The notes beneath the pieces are model-generated. The model had not been told where the DNA came from. It searched no databases and was given only the letters and a program-made list of their open reading frames with translations. From the NCBI RefSeq assembly GCF_023283885.1, contig NZ_JAKILA010000016.1:1-64000 (forward strand): a stretch of 64,000 nucleotides of DNA. The letters are read 5' to 3'. Origin of the DNA: Shewanella basaltis. Its GTDB lineage: Bacteria; Pseudomonadota; Gammaproteobacteria; Enterobacterales; Shewanellaceae. Positions 17,887-27,651 of this stretch are shown here, one piece after another; the stretch's first letter is position 1; every line of letters begins with the position of its first letter. The position numbers and the translations under genes were made by a program.

Positions 17887-18096
17887 GGTGCATTCCCTTA
17901 AGCGTTTGGTATTGGTAACCCTTGGTTGATGCCAATCACTCTATTAGGAATGCCGTTTATTTACCTTTCGGTAATCTTCTGATTTTAAGTTGTTGATTTT
18001 TATTGTTTTAAATTTTGGTTTAATGCTGTTTTTTTTGTGTGACGGTATTGGGTATGAGCTGGCTTTATTGTTTATTGCAGATGATGATGCGTTTAA

Positions 18097-18297
18097 TTAA
18101 CCTCAACTCTGGATAAGAGATGTATTGATAACGATATAAATCAATAGATTGACTAAAATCCACTGTCAAGCTTGTGATTTGTTTTGCTAACAAGGCGAAT
18201 TAACGCGTCAATAGCTAGCCTATTGCAAGTTAATTCAACGCAGTGAGGAAGGCAAAGGACTGCTTGAAAGGCGTTTGTTATCCAGAGCTGAGGTTAA
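18097..18297. mobile_element. Copy B of the ~200-bp miniature inverted-repeat element
   Basis: Ends are TTAACCTCAACTCTGGATAA (18097-18116) and its inverse with one mismatch (18278-18297). The interior shares long stretches with the copy at 45941 read on the opposite strand, e.g. ctaacaaggcgaatt and acgcgtcaatagctagcc. No open frame, so it would need a transposase in trans. The flanking 17887-18096 and 18298-18462 show no gene. Confidence 0.85.
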
Positions 18298-18462
18298 TTA
18301 TCTTTTAACCGAGGTGTTTTTGGCTAAAAAGTCTTATTGCGCGCGTGTGTTTAATGGCACTTTTTGCTGAGGTTTGGCCAATATTGGCAGGTGCTAAATT
18401 TGCAGTATTTAATCGATAACCCCAGCCGTTTAGCAAGGGTTAATAATGATGTTGTACACTTT

Positions 18463-18492
18463 AAAAAGCTCAGGATAAGCCTGAGCTTTTTA
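18463..18492 (-). terminator. Terminator of the DP-EP operon
   Basis: Stem aaaaagctcag / ctgagcttttt with a 7-base loop. Read leftward it ends in a U-run. It lies just beyond the stop of the small DP-EP-like gene at 18499. Confidence 0.9.
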
Positions 18493-18498
18493 ATATGT

Positions 18499-18879
18499 TT
18501 AATGCTCTGGAGTATTAATGACTTGCGGATCGGGACTGAGTACCTGCAAGGTATTACTGCTGTTTGACAACACAAACTGAAAACCGGTATTGCCTGGGGT
18601 TTCATCTAAATCGGTTAATTGAATTAATGTGCCATCGCTGCTGATGGTAATTGCATTAATAATGTTATCAAAAGGAGTCGTAAAGGCCGCACCAACAAAT
18701 TTTAGCCCTTTACCGGTTTTATCAATTAGTTGGTAAGAAATGCTGCTGTATTGGCTGACGACAACATTGCCACACACAGGGGAGCCGTCAAGGTTGGTGT
18801 AAGTAAATACTGGCACTTCTTTTTTGTTCAGGGTGACGGTGAGCTTAAAAAACGTTGCTTGGCCTTGAGTGTTTGACAT
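18499..18879 (-). CDS. DP-EP-family small protein
   Basis: 126 residues, no signal peptide and no membrane span, predicted beta-rich ([43 protein letters not shown]). The tail includes [13 protein letters not shown] associate this pattern with the DP-EP family of unknown function found mainly in Shewanella; the name is from memory and not searched. It starts 20 bp behind the large winged-helix/STAND regulator and ends at a strong terminator, so the two form an operon. A sensor-partner or effector role is possible but unproven. Confidence 0.6.
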   Translation of the reverse strand: MSNTQGQATFFKLTVTLNKKEVPVFTYTNLDGSPVCGNVVVSQYSSISYQLIDKTGKGLKFVGAAFTTPFDNIINAITISSDGTLIQLTDLDETPGNTGFQFVLSNSSNTLQVLSPDPQVINTPEH

Positions 18880-18899
18880 TTTATTCTCTATTCTTTTAT

Positions 18900-21800
18900 T
18901 TAGGGTTTAGGGCTAAACCTGAAATCGGTTATGGCCGATTGTTGTAACAGTTGCAATAAACTAGGGTGTTGGTCGAGTTCGCCAAGGCAATCGAGAGCTT
19001 GAGCATAAGGAACTGTAAATTGGGGAGCATTACTTTTTTCTGCAATAGACGCTAGTAAGACTTTTGATTGCTCACACAGAGTATGTACATCTTTATGCCG
19101 GTTTAACGCATTTAGCAATCTTGCAGTTAACATCTTACTTTGAGCTAAATTAATTGAGTAACTCGTGTCTTGGGTGAATTCTATTGTCAATTGCTTAAAT
19201 GAAGCGATGGCTTTTTGAGCATAAACTAGGCCTTGTGGTAACAGATCTTGTGATGCTAGGTAAGTCGCTGACGAGAGTTGAAATTTAGCCAGCAGTGGAT
19301 TCTTTTTATTGGAATTTGCCAAAGCGATATCTTTACTAAGATTCTTGGTCAACGTTTCAATACTATAATCCATGTGTTTTTCAATGTATTGGGTGCTAAA
19401 TGTCAACATATCGAGGTAAGCGTAATACTGTTTAAGCTTCCAAACATCGTTATCTGGATCTTGCTTAAGGGCATTGGTAATTGTGTCTAAGCCCAATTGC
19501 GCTTTTGTAAATGCTTGTGATGAGTGTCCTTGATAACTCATCAAACTCGCAAGAAATCGATAACTACTGGTTAATCGTTCTAACAAGTAGGGTTGTTTTT
19601 CTATGGCGTTATTGACCAGTAACTGTTGAATTTGTTCATGGATTTTTATTGCTGCATTAATATCGCCTTGGGCGGTGGCGGCGCTGGCAATCCATGAGCG
19701 AGTGTCTGCAATATCAGCTATTAGCTGGCTGTTGGTGTTATCTTGTTGCCATAGTTGTAACTTGAGTAGTAACGATTGCTCAAATGCCTCTCGTGCAGCT
19801 GCAAAGTTTTGCTGCTTCATGTGTATCGAGCCAAGAGAGTTTTGTGCGTACGACAACTCCATAATGGCATCGTCATCGTTTGGCGCAAATTGATACATGG
19901 CTTGGCTGTATGTTAAATATTGTTCGAACCAAGGCTGCGTTGCTGCCCAATCACTTTTATCGTATTCAAGCTGGCCAAGCCAAAAAGCATTGGCTCCTAA
20001 GGTTTTAAGTAAACTCAGGTTTTGCGGTTGTATGTCGAGTAATGGCAGCATGCGCTCGCGGGCGGCGATTAAAGCGCTGTGTGCTTCGCCGGTATTACCA
20101 CGAGAGTAAGCCACTTCGCCCATAGCCTCTAAGGTTTGGCTGTGTTGAAATTGGGCGTCAAAACTTAAGTAGTTGGCGTCGTCGGCAGAAAAGTCGCTGA
20201 AATATTCTAATGCTTTATTACTGATACCATCGAGTAAGTCCATGCGGCCAATGCCGCGCATTTTGTCGGCGAATTCACCCACCATAAAACCCAGTAAGTT
20301 TTCTGCCGCAAGACGTTTTTGCTGGGCTTGGTTTTCGGCCTCAATGCTGCGTATGCTCATGGCAATAGATATAATCGTTAATGCGGCGAGACTAAACATC
20401 ATAATACGGCGGCGCCAGCGCCCCATATTGGCTCGTTTGCTTGAGGCCTGTATAAGTGATAATTCTTGTGGTTCCAGAGTGAATAAGGCATTACTGACTA
20501 AACTTTGTGCCTCGGCTAAGGGTTTACCTTCTGCCAGTAGATAGGCTGGACTTTTTGACTCAGTTAACCAGCGTTGGGTTTGGTGTTGTAAACGGCTTTT
20601 TATGGCTAAACTGTCTTTGTGTTCGCTTATCCACTGGGTTGCGCGAGGCCAACGTCTCAATAGTGCTTCGTGGGCAATACTAAAACAGGCCTTGTCGTAT
20701 TGCAGGTGCGAAACAAATAGACGATTGTCGACCATTGCTTTTACCAGGTGTTGTTCTGCCTCTGTTTGCAACCTATCCCAGTTAGCCGCTCGGCTGGTCA
20801 CTGACTTTTCGTCTTCAGATAAGGCCACTAACATGGATAATATGTTAGGTAATGCAGCGCGTTCGGCATCATTTAATTGGGCAAGTACCTTTTCGGCATT
20901 TTTACCTATGGCCCCTTCTAGACCACCTAATGAACGGTATTCAGAAACCAAAAGCTGATTGTTCTCATCACGTTTTAAGTACAGCGCTTCTAGTGTGTAT
21001 TGCAGCATTGGTAGCGCGTCTGGGTTCGATGCCGCATCGCTACACAGAAGCTCATCAAGAGGCATGGCGGTATCTGGATCAATAGACCAGGTCAGGTTGG
21101 CTGCATTAGCTGGCAGGCGGATCATTTGCATCAGCTCTGAGCGGCTCGGTGCCGATAAGTCAAAATGTGAACCATTTGCCTTGCCAGCCATTAGGCTAGA
21201 GTGGCTTACCACTTGAGGATAAAAATCATTTCGGCAGGCACTAATCACCAGCACAACGCCAGATGTGGCTAATTTTTCAAGGACCTCTAATGCCTCAATT
21301 CGTTGTGTTTCACTGTAAATGGGGGCTGATAGGAGAACCTCTAAACGATCGATAAACAAACAAAAGAGTGATGTATTGTGCTTAATATTAGGCTGAGCGT
21401 TGGCAATCGCTTGTTGGCATTGCGCAATCACAGCGGGCATATCTTCAACAAGTTGCAATGCCAGATCTTGCGCGCTCAGTTGGGTAAAAACGGGTGTGTC
21501 GTTAATTTCCCAGTCGAGCATCGCGCAAGCGATATCAAGCAGTAGCCTTCCTTGGGTGACGTCGGCTAAATCTAGGCTGGCATGATCGACTACACCAACG
21601 CCATTAAAGCCTGTGTGGCTTTTAAGGTTAGGGATGACACCTGCATTAATCAAAGAAGACTTACCACTACCACTTGGGCCAAGCACTAAACAAAATGCTC
21701 GGCCAAATTCAATTTGCTTGGTAATACGATTTAATAAAGTATCGACTTGCTCTGCGCGGCCAAAAAAAACATTCGCATCATTAGCTTCAAATGCACGCAG

Positions 21801-22178
21801 GCCAGGGAAGGGCGATTGACCTTGCCATGGCTCATTTTTTACTCGTGTGTGATGACCAATTGGGAACTCAACCTTGGCTAATGTTCGGTATCCGCGTTTA
21901 CGTATGGTTTCGATATAGCTTGGGTTTGATGCTTGGTCGCCAAGTGCTTTACGCAGTTGTGTCATGACTTTATGAAGTGGATTATCGCCAATGGCGATAT
22001 CGCCCCAGCACTGGCGAATAATATCGTCTGGGGTAAGCACCTCTCCCTGGTGTTGGCATAATAGTCTCAGTACATCCATGGCTTTAGGTTCAAGGGTGCG
22101 GGTTACACTACCTGATTGAACACTGTTACTTTGTGGATTAATTTGCCAATCGCCAAAAAAGAAAGTGCTGTCTTTCAT
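18900..22178 (-). CDS. Winged-helix / STAND-NTPase / transmembrane / TPR regulator
   Basis: 1092 residues in four parts. Residues 1-105: OmpR/CadC-type winged helix ([56 protein letters not shown]). Residues 122-570: STAND-type ATPase with [19 protein letters not shown], Walker A GPSGSGKS at 167-174 and Walker [11 protein letters not shown] at 271-280. Residues 590-610: one transmembrane span after RRRR. Residues 625-1092: helical TPR-like repeats, by the positive-inside rule probably periplasmic. This resembles a ToxR/CadC-like membrane-bound transcription factor with an inserted ATP switch. Its probable partner is the DP-EP protein encoded 20 bp downstream. Signal and target genes are unknown. 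Confidence 0.8.
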   Translation of the reverse strand: MKDSTFFFGDWQINPQSNSVQSGSVTRTLEPKAMDVLRLLCQHQGEVLTPDDIIRQCWGDIAIGDNPLHKVMTQLRKALGDQASNPSYIETIRKRGYRTLAKVEFPIGHHTRVKNEPWQGQSPFPGLRAFEANDANVFFGRAEQVDTLLNRITKQIEFGRAFCLVLGPSGSGKSSLINAGVIPNLKSHTGFNGVGVVDHASLDLADVTQGRLLLDIACAMLDWEINDTPVFTQLSAQDLALQLVEDMPAVIAQCQQAIANAQPNIKHNTSLFCLFIDRLEVLLSAPIYSETQRIEALEVLEKLATSGVVLVISACRNDFYPQVVSHSSLMAGKANGSHFDLSAPSRSELMQMIRLPANAANLTWSIDPDTAMPLDELLCSDAASNPDALPMLQYTLEALYLKRDENNQLLVSEYRSLGGLEGAIGKNAEKVLAQLNDAERAALPNILSMLVALSEDEKSVTSRAANWDRLQTEAEQHLVKAMVDNRLFVSHLQYDKACFSIAHEALLRRWPRATQWISEHKDSLAIKSRLQHQTQRWLTESKSPAYLLAEGKPLAEAQSLVSNALFTLEPQELSLIQASSKRANMGRWRRRIMMFSLAALTIISIAMSIRSIEAENQAQQKRLAAENLLGFMVGEFADKMRGIGRMDLLDGISNKALEYFSDFSADDANYLSFDAQFQHSQTLEAMGEVAYSRGNTGEAHSALIAARERMLPLLDIQPQNLSLLKTLGANAFWLGQLEYDKSDWAATQPWFEQYLTYSQAMYQFAPNDDDAIMELSYAQNSLGSIHMKQQNFAAAREAFEQSLLLKLQLWQQDNTNSQLIADIADTRSWIASAATAQGDINAAIKIHEQIQQLLVNNAIEKQPYLLERLTSSYRFLASLMSYQGHSSQAFTKAQLGLDTITNALKQDPDNDVWKLKQYYAYLDMLTFSTQYIEKHMDYSIETLTKNLSKDIALANSNKKNPLLAKFQLSSATYLASQDLLPQGLVYAQKAIASFKQLTIEFTQDTSYSINLAQSKMLTARLLNALNRHKDVHTLCEQSKVLLASIAEKSNAPQFTVPYAQALDCLGELDQHPSLLQLLQQSAITDFRFSPKP

Positions 22179-22289
22179 GTTTTATCCAATGAATAAATGT
22201 CTAAATAATGTGGCTATCTATCTTTCAAGCTTGTTTTGCCACTACTTGTTGGATATCTATCTAAGGTAAAAACGTTTCCTGTTAAAATC

Positions 22290-22571
22290 GCTAGGGTCTG
22301 TTGAACTTTCAAGGTTATTTTTGCAGCGAATTGTTGGCCATTACTCATATACAAGTGCGCGGCAGAGACTTTGAAGTGTAGTTATTCTACATAAAAAGTC
22401 GATAACGCAGTAAAAATGACCAACAAACGCTGCCCACAGGGTTCGGCTAAAAACGTTTTACTCTTTGTTGAATAGATTTTGCTTAGGTGGCTAGGCTTCA
22501 ATCCATTCGCCTCGATTAAAACGTTTTTAACTCGAACAAAATTCAACCAGCAAAGATCAACAGACCCTAGC
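22290..22571. mobile_element. Copy 1 of a ~0.29-kb inverted-repeat miniature element
   Basis: Ends are GCTAGGGTCTGTTGA (22290-22304) and its perfect inverse (22557-22571). The interior is nearly the same as the copy at 23819-24117 in the same orientation (e.g. aaggttatttttgcag, gttggccattactcatata, acagggttcggctaaaaacg). A frame on the minus strand (22382-22648) crosses its edge and is not a gene. It lies 112 bp upstream of the STAND regulator start. The rest of the gap (22179-22289, 22572-22833) holds no gene. Confidence 0.9.
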
Positions 22572-22833
22572 AAAAAACGAACCGCTGCCAAAATGGGTGG
22601 ATTAAATGCAGTTGATTTGTGGCGAGCCAGTTGCACTGACTTGAACACCTATCTTGTCGTCATTTAAACGCGTTTCATTCAGTGTGCCGATGGCTCAGCC
22701 CAGGTCAACTTACATTGCCTTGATTATGTGTCAGCCATTATATCGATTGTTGTTAAATTGTAACTTAGCTTTACATCAGTATCGACACATATATCTGGTA
22801 CGCAGTCTGGTTAAATAAATAATGCAAATGGTA

Positions 22834-23799
22834 TTAAACGGATTGTTCTAATTTATGTATTTGTGCAACGATGGCACGATTAATTGGGGTATTAACACCA
22901 TATTGTTTACCTAGACGTACAACCGCGCCATTAATGTACTCGATTTCTGTTTTACGTTTGGCCTGTATGTCTTCCCACATTGATGAGCGCGCTTGCGGGT
23001 CAATGTCGAGCATTTGTTTTGCCAGTAGGGTAAATAACACATTGGGCAGCGACAAAATAAGCGGCAACCATTTGGGCTTCACTTTAGTGTATTGATGCAG
23101 CGCTATGTTAGCGGCTTGGCATACATTGAGCCATTCGGTCATGGCACCGGCTAGTTGACGGCGACTCTCACGCTGGCTGAGTTGTTGTTTAATCGGTAGG
23201 TCGGTTATGGCATTTAATGCGTTATTTAGGTTTAACAATAGTTTGCCGTAAATCACTGGTGCCATATCGGGGTGTAAGTCACAGCCAAAACCTTGAGCTT
23301 GCATTGCGGTTTGTATCGTTTGGGTACGCTCATTTTGCTGTAAGGTGAAAACGCCTTCAGTGCCTTTATGAAAACGCCCACCCGTTTGTTGCAACACATT
23401 AAAAGGGGTTATGCCTTGCAGTAAATTACAGTGTTTTAGCGTATCTTTGATGGTATCGAAACTGCCTAAGCCATTTTGCATAAAAATAATGCTGCTGTTG
23501 TTGTGGGTGATTTCGATTAAGGTATTGGCAATACTGGAAACTTGATGGCATTTCAACGTGACAAATACCACATCAAAAGCGGCATATGCTGTTGGGGTTT
23601 GTTCTATATCGGTGATCATCTTTTGTGGCATCACAGTGGCTAGAAAGCCTTGATAATCACTCATGGTGATGCCGTTATTTGCGAGGATGGTTTGCTTTAT
23701 TGTCGGCCTGCAAATTAAGCTAACATCAAAACCAGATAAACACAGTTGTCCTGCTAAATAACAGCCAGTTGAACCCGCACCAAAGATGGCAATTTTCAT
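22834..23799 (-). CDS. panE: 2-dehydropantoate 2-reductase family (ketopantoate reductase)
   Basis: 321 residues. N-terminal Rossmann motif GAGSTGCYLAG at 7-17, then VFVTLKCHQ, MQNGLGS near 105-111, and the C-terminal domain with GKLLLNLNNALNA and SSMWEDIQAKRKTEIEYINGAVV, the family's conserved Lys and Glu region. The enzyme reduces ketopantoate to pantoate with NADPH in pantothenate synthesis; paralogues of this family also act on other 2-keto acids, so the symbol is provisional. The ATG at 23799 starts the Rossmann fold. Two copies of the same miniature element flank the gene as direct repeats, one ending 19 bp before the start codon. Confidence 0.8.
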   Translation of the reverse strand: MKIAIFGAGSTGCYLAGQLCLSGFDVSLICRPTIKQTILANNGITMSDYQGFLATVMPQKMITDIEQTPTAYAAFDVVFVTLKCHQVSSIANTLIEITHNNSSIIFMQNGLGSFDTIKDTLKHCNLLQGITPFNVLQQTGGRFHKGTEGVFTLQQNERTQTIQTAMQAQGFGCDLHPDMAPVIYGKLLLNLNNALNAITDLPIKQQLSQRESRRQLAGAMTEWLNVCQAANIALHQYTKVKPKWLPLILSLPNVLFTLLAKQMLDIDPQARSSMWEDIQAKRKTEIEYINGAVVRLGKQYGVNTPINRAIVAQIHKLEQSV

Positions 23800-23818
23800 T
23801 ATGTCGTTTCTCTTTATA

Positions 23819-24117
23819 AGGGGCTGTTGATTTTTCAAGGTTATTTTTGCAGCTAATTGTTGGCCATTACTCATATACAAGTGCGCGGCGAAGACTTTGA
23901 GGTGTAGTTATTTTACATATCTACATAAAAAGTCGATAACTCAGTAAAAATGACCAACAAACGCTGCCGACAGGGTTCGGCTAAAAACGTTTTACTCTTT
24001 GTTGAACGATGCTTTACAAATAAAGAGTTGCTTAGGTGACTAGGCTACAATCCATTCGCCTCGATTAACACGTTTTTAACTCAAACAAAATTCAACCAGC
24101 AAAGATCAACAGGCCCT
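23819..24117. mobile_element. Copy 2 of the ~0.29-kb inverted-repeat miniature element
   Basis: Ends are aggggctgttga (23819-23830) and tcaacaggccct (24106-24117), inverted with one mismatch. The interior matches copy 1 with small insertions (for example an extra acatatct and gctttacaaataaagag). It sits immediately upstream of panE, so the native promoter has probably been displaced or is supplied by the element. Confidence 0.9.
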
Positions 24118-24166
24118 AGCAACTTCGCAATCAAATCAGTGTCACTTAAAGGGCGCTTGTTATTAG

Positions 24167-24197
24167 TTGTAACATATCAAAACTTGTAACATATCAA
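24167..24197. repeat. Two direct repeats, 17-bp period, upstream of amidohydrolase
   Basis: ttgtaacatatcaa occurs at 24167-24180 and again at 24184-24197. It lies 45-75 bp before the amidohydrolase start codon, in a position suited to a regulator binding site, but no known operator is recognised. Confidence 0.6.
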
Positions 24198-24242
24198 CCT
24201 TTTTGTCAGTGTAGAACTTTTAACTTGCGGATAATAATAAAA

Positions 24243-25547
24243 ATGAAAAATCATTACATAACTACGCTAGCACTGAGTTGCTTTGCGCTAAGCGCTTCGG
24301 TTATTGCGGCTGATATTAAAGTGATCCATGCCGGTACAGTATTAACTCTGGCCGGAGAGTCGCCACTGACTGAGCGTACGTTGGTCATTACCGATGGCGT
24401 AATTACCTCAATAGAAAAGGGATACCTCACAGGACCAATGCCAACAGCGACAGACACTGTTGAAGTTGTGGATTTAAAAAATCGCTTTGTTATGCCGGGG
24501 CTTATGGACATGCATGTACATTTACAAGGTGAACTCGGTCCTAAAAATGACAGTGAAGCATTACGCATGTCAGATGCCGATGTTGCAATGCAAAGTGTTT
24601 ATTTTGCTAAAAAAACCTTACTTGCAGGGTTTACGACAGTACGTGATTTGGGGGCAAAACCAGAGCAAATTTATGCATTACGTGACGGCATTAATAAAGG
24701 CTGGATTGATGGGCCGAGGATTATTGCATCTGGCGGTGTATCGGTGACGGGCGGCCATGGTGATGTTGACGGCATGAGCCCAGATTTACTTGATAAATAC
24801 ACCTCAAAAACCATTTGTGATGGGCCTTATGATTGTCGACGTGCCACACGCCGAGCCATTAAATTTGGCGCTGATGTTATAAAAATCACCTCAACCGGTG
24901 GCGTATTATCTGACACCAATACCGGTACGGGGCAACAAATGGATGATGATGAATTACGTGAAGTCATCCAAACCGCTCATGCATTAGGGCGAAAAGTAGC
25001 CAGTCATGCTCATGCTGCGCAAGGGATTAATGCTGCACTGCGTGCAGGTGTCGACAGTATTGAACATGGCAGTTATGCCGACAAAGAAAGCATTAAGCTA
25101 ATGAAGCAAAGCGGCGCATATTTAGTGCCGACGTTATTGGCCGGTGACACTGTGGTTGCAATGGCCAACAGTGCGGGTGCTGACTTTATGTCACCAGCCA
25201 TCAAAGCTAAAGCGATTCGAGTTGGTTCAGATATGATGGCAAATTTTACTGCGGCATATAAAGCGGGCGTCAACATCGCTTATGGTACCGACAGCGGTGT
25301 GTCGCATCATGGTAACAATGCCAAAGAGGCTGTGTTAATGAGTCAAGCTGGCATGAGCAATAGCGATATTTTAAAAAGTGCCACGATAAATGCCGCTAAA
25401 TTGATTGATATGTCGGATTCATTAGGTTCATTAGCGGTTGGGAAACAAGCAGACATTATTGCATTATCAACCAGCCCGCTGGAGCAAATAGATACATTAC
25501 TCAATGTGCCTTTTGTGATGAAAGCCGGGGTTATTTATAAACGTTGA
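24243..25547 (+). CDS. Exported amidohydrolase (imidazolonepropionase/prolidase-like)
   Basis: 434 residues. The signal peptide MKNHYITTLALSCFALSASVIAA leads into an amidohydrolase-superfamily barrel. Metal-site landmarks are visible: MDMHVHLQ (HxH), VIKITSTGG (bridging Lys), ASHAHAAQGI and SIEHGSY (two His), and AYGTDSGVSHHG (Asp). Close relatives in marine gammaproteobacteria are annotated Xaa-Pro dipeptidase-like, so a periplasmic dipeptidase or cyclic-amide hydrolase is likely. The ATG at 24243 is preferred to 24225 because the signal peptide begins there. It stands alone. Confidence 0.8.
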   Translation: MKNHYITTLALSCFALSASVIAADIKVIHAGTVLTLAGESPLTERTLVITDGVITSIEKGYLTGPMPTATDTVEVVDLKNRFVMPGLMDMHVHLQGELGPKNDSEALRMSDADVAMQSVYFAKKTLLAGFTTVRDLGAKPEQIYALRDGINKGWIDGPRIIASGGVSVTGGHGDVDGMSPDLLDKYTSKTICDGPYDCRRATRRAIKFGADVIKITSTGGVLSDTNTGTGQQMDDDELREVIQTAHALGRKVASHAHAAQGINAALRAGVDSIEHGSYADKESIKLMKQSGAYLVPTLLAGDTVVAMANSAGADFMSPAIKAKAIRVGSDMMANFTAAYKAGVNIAYGTDSGVSHHGNNAKEAVLMSQAGMSNSDILKSATINAAKLIDMSDSLGSLAVGKQADIIALSTSPLEQIDTLLNVPFVMKAGVIYKR

Positions 25548-25734
25548 TGTTAAATTAACCGTCATGGTGCCTGTAATTGACGTTTATCGCGTCAATTAAG
25601 TTATTTTTATTCATTAAGCTCATTATTTATTTGATTTGTTTAGCTTGTTTTCACATACTAGCTAAAGTTAAACAGAGTTGTTTGACTAAATAATAGCAAG
25701 CACATGGATGTGGATTGAAAGCTAAGGAATGCTC

Positions 25735-26718
25735 ATGTCGATTGATAATATAGCGTTGTTAATAACCGTGTTACTGGGTTTAATCGCCTTGCTAATGTTG
25801 TTCAATTTACGTGAATATCACAAAACCCAATCTAAAAAACAACAGCTCAATTCTTACGAACAAATCCTCGACCAAGTTGGTGCTTATGTTTACGTCAAAG
25901 ACGTGAACTGCCGTTATGTTTATGGTAACAAACTTACCTTAGATTATTTTGGGGTCACTCAAGAGCAGTTAAAAGGGACGAGAGATCAACAATACTTCCC
26001 ATTAGTGGTTGCCGATGTCTTGCAAAGAAATGACCGTAAGGTACTGTCTAAAAAGCAAAAAATGACTGACGATATTAAAGTTGATAGCAATGGTCAACAA
26101 CTTGTGTTTCATGAAGTAAAACAACCATTATTTAACAAAAAAGGGAAGTTAATTGGGTTAATTGGTATTTCTACCGAAATTACTGAAGAGTATCATTTAC
26201 GCTCTGAATTAGAACAACTTGCCAATACCGATCCATTAACCGATTTATTTAATCGTCGTTCATTTACCGCATTTAGTGAGCATGAGTTCTCCAGGGCGAT
26301 GCGATATTTTAGCCCCTTATCCCTTATGATGATTGATATCGATTTATTTAAAAATATCAACGACACCTATGGCCATTTAGTGGGTGATGAAGTCATAAAA
26401 CGTGTCGCCTCTATTTGTGATGAACACATACGTGAGTCAGATATTTTGGCTCGTATAGGCGGCGAAGAATTTGCCATTTTATTGCCAGACACTGACATCG
26501 ACTCAGCGTTTAAACTGGCAGAGCGATTGCGACTCGCCCAGCAAAATCACCAAGAAACCATTCTTCCAATCAATGATAACTTGCCCCAAATAACAATTAG
26601 CATTGGGGTGTCGTCTATACATGCAAAAGATAAATCATTTGCTGACATGTTTGCACGTGCAGATAAAGCCTTATATTCATCGAAACATATTGGCCGAAAT
26701 AGCGTCAATGTCGCGTAG
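25735..26718 (+). CDS. Membrane-anchored PAS-GGEEF diguanylate cyclase
   Basis: 327 residues. One N-terminal transmembrane span (about 4-24), a PAS domain (about 40-155: YEQILDQVGAYVYVKDVNCRYVYGNKL) and a GGEEF domain (about 163-327) with NTDPLTDLFNRRS and IGGEEFAILLPD at about 242. The inhibitory site RESD lies five residues before GGEEF, so product inhibition by cyclic di-GMP is expected. The ATG at 25735 has aagga at a proper distance, whereas the ATG at 25729 touches it. Confidence 0.85.
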   Translation: MSIDNIALLITVLLGLIALLMLFNLREYHKTQSKKQQLNSYEQILDQVGAYVYVKDVNCRYVYGNKLTLDYFGVTQEQLKGTRDQQYFPLVVADVLQRNDRKVLSKKQKMTDDIKVDSNGQQLVFHEVKQPLFNKKGKLIGLIGISTEITEEYHLRSELEQLANTDPLTDLFNRRSFTAFSEHEFSRAMRYFSPLSLMMIDIDLFKNINDTYGHLVGDEVIKRVASICDEHIRESDILARIGGEEFAILLPDTDIDSAFKLAERLRLAQQNHQETILPINDNLPQITISIGVSSIHAKDKSFADMFARADKALYSSKHIGRNSVNVA

Positions 26719-26828
26719 ACGTGAAACAGTAAAAAGCATCATGCCGACTTAAAGGATTAAATTAAGTTGTGCGCAATTTATTATTGTTGTTATGATGTGA
26801 GGCAGATGTGCACTGTAAGCGTTGACGA

Positions 26829-27275
26829 TTAAAAATCAATGTGATCAACCAATTTCGCCTTAAATTTTTCGAGCAACAATTTGAGTTGATCCATCTCCTC
26901 AACACTTACACCACATTGTTCAACAATACTGTTATGTATCGATTGCGCCTGTGGTTGTTTTTCTCGGCCCAATTCAGTGAGTTGTAAACATAGCTTACGT
27001 CCGTCTTGAGGCATACGAACGCGTTTGACTAAGCCATCAGACTCTAGGCGTTTAATCACTGGTGTGAGCGCCCCTGATTGTTGCCCCAATTGGTTTGCGA
27101 CATTTTTTAAGCTTAAGCCGTCTTGTTCCCACAAAATGAGCATGACTAAATATTGAGTGTAAGTTAGGCCAATAGACTCAAGCAAAGGCTTATAAAGTTG
27201 AACAATGGCTAGCGAGGTTGAGTAAACCGCAAAGCAAAACTGATTATTAAGTCGAATAGGTGGGTGTTCATTCAT
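26829..27275 (-). CDS. MarR-family regulator, OhrR-like
   Basis: 148 residues. NQFCFAVYSTSLAIVQLYKPLLESIGLTY near the N-terminus is the OhrR signature, including the reactive Cys (C14). SLKNVANQLGQQSGALTPVIKRLESDGLVKR is the recognition wing. Further Cys at 95 and 120 could form the resolving disulfide known in 2-Cys OhrR proteins. OhrR represses ohr until oxidised by organic peroxides; here the divergent gene is a DJ-1/PfpI protein. The start at 27275 (MNEHPP) is preferred to 27314. Repeats in the 376-bp divergent gap are plausible operators. Confidence 0.85.
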   Translation of the reverse strand: MNEHPPIRLNNQFCFAVYSTSLAIVQLYKPLLESIGLTYTQYLVMLILWEQDGLSLKNVANQLGQQSGALTPVIKRLESDGLVKRVRMPQDGRKLCLQLTELGREKQPQAQSIHNSIVEQCGVSVEEMDQLKLLLEKFKAKLVDHIDF

Positions 27276-27470
27276 AATTTGGCGCTCAGCGATTCTAAAT
27301 GGTTTTTTGATCAACCTAAGTCATGTTTTCGTACAACATGGCTTTATTGGCAGATAACAGGCCCTAGTAGTGTACTTGTATATACCACTAAAGGCTATGC
27401 TGTTTTTATGTACAACTCGACATGGGGTTTTCATTGTTATTGAGTGGATTAAGCAAAGTATATGCACTGC

Positions 27471-27533
27471 TATAGTCAGTTTTATAGTCAGTTTAAATAG
27501 TTACTTTTAATAGTCACTTTTAATAGTTACTTT
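27471..27533. repeat. Five tandem ~12-13-bp units in the marR/DJ-1 intergenic region
   Basis: tatagtcagttt occurs twice exactly (27471-27482, 27483-27494) and is followed by three variants of aatagt(c/t)acttt(t) to 27533. The array lies 118-180 bp upstream of the DJ-1 gene start. It may be a promoter spacer array or a cluster of regulator sites. Confidence 0.75.
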
Positions 27534-27596
27534 CGATTCTATTTTGCGTTAACCACAACCAACTACATATTTAACAGCCACAGTAAATAATAACAG

Positions 27597-27626
27597 TAAC
27601 TGCTAGCCCAATAACTGCTAGCCCAA
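27597..27626. repeat. Exact 15-bp tandem duplication before the DJ-1 gene
   Basis: taactgctagcccaa is present at 27597-27611 and immediately again at 27612-27626, ending 25 bp before the start codon. It falls in the 5' leader, so copy-number change could alter leader length. Confidence 0.85.
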
Positions 27627-27651
27627 TATTGACCCAAATAAAGGATATAAA

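Noticed and set aside
20173..20958. Several frames opposite the STAND regulator
   Set aside because: All are Ser/Ala/Cys-rich antisense shadows of one long, well-formed gene.
22382..22648. 88-codon minus-strand frame
   Set aside because: It spans the edge of miniature element copy 1 and has no counterpart in the second copy beyond the element; chance frame.
27356..27367. aacaggccctag, like one end of the 0.29-kb element
   Set aside because: Only one end is present and no interior match follows; too short to call a remnant.
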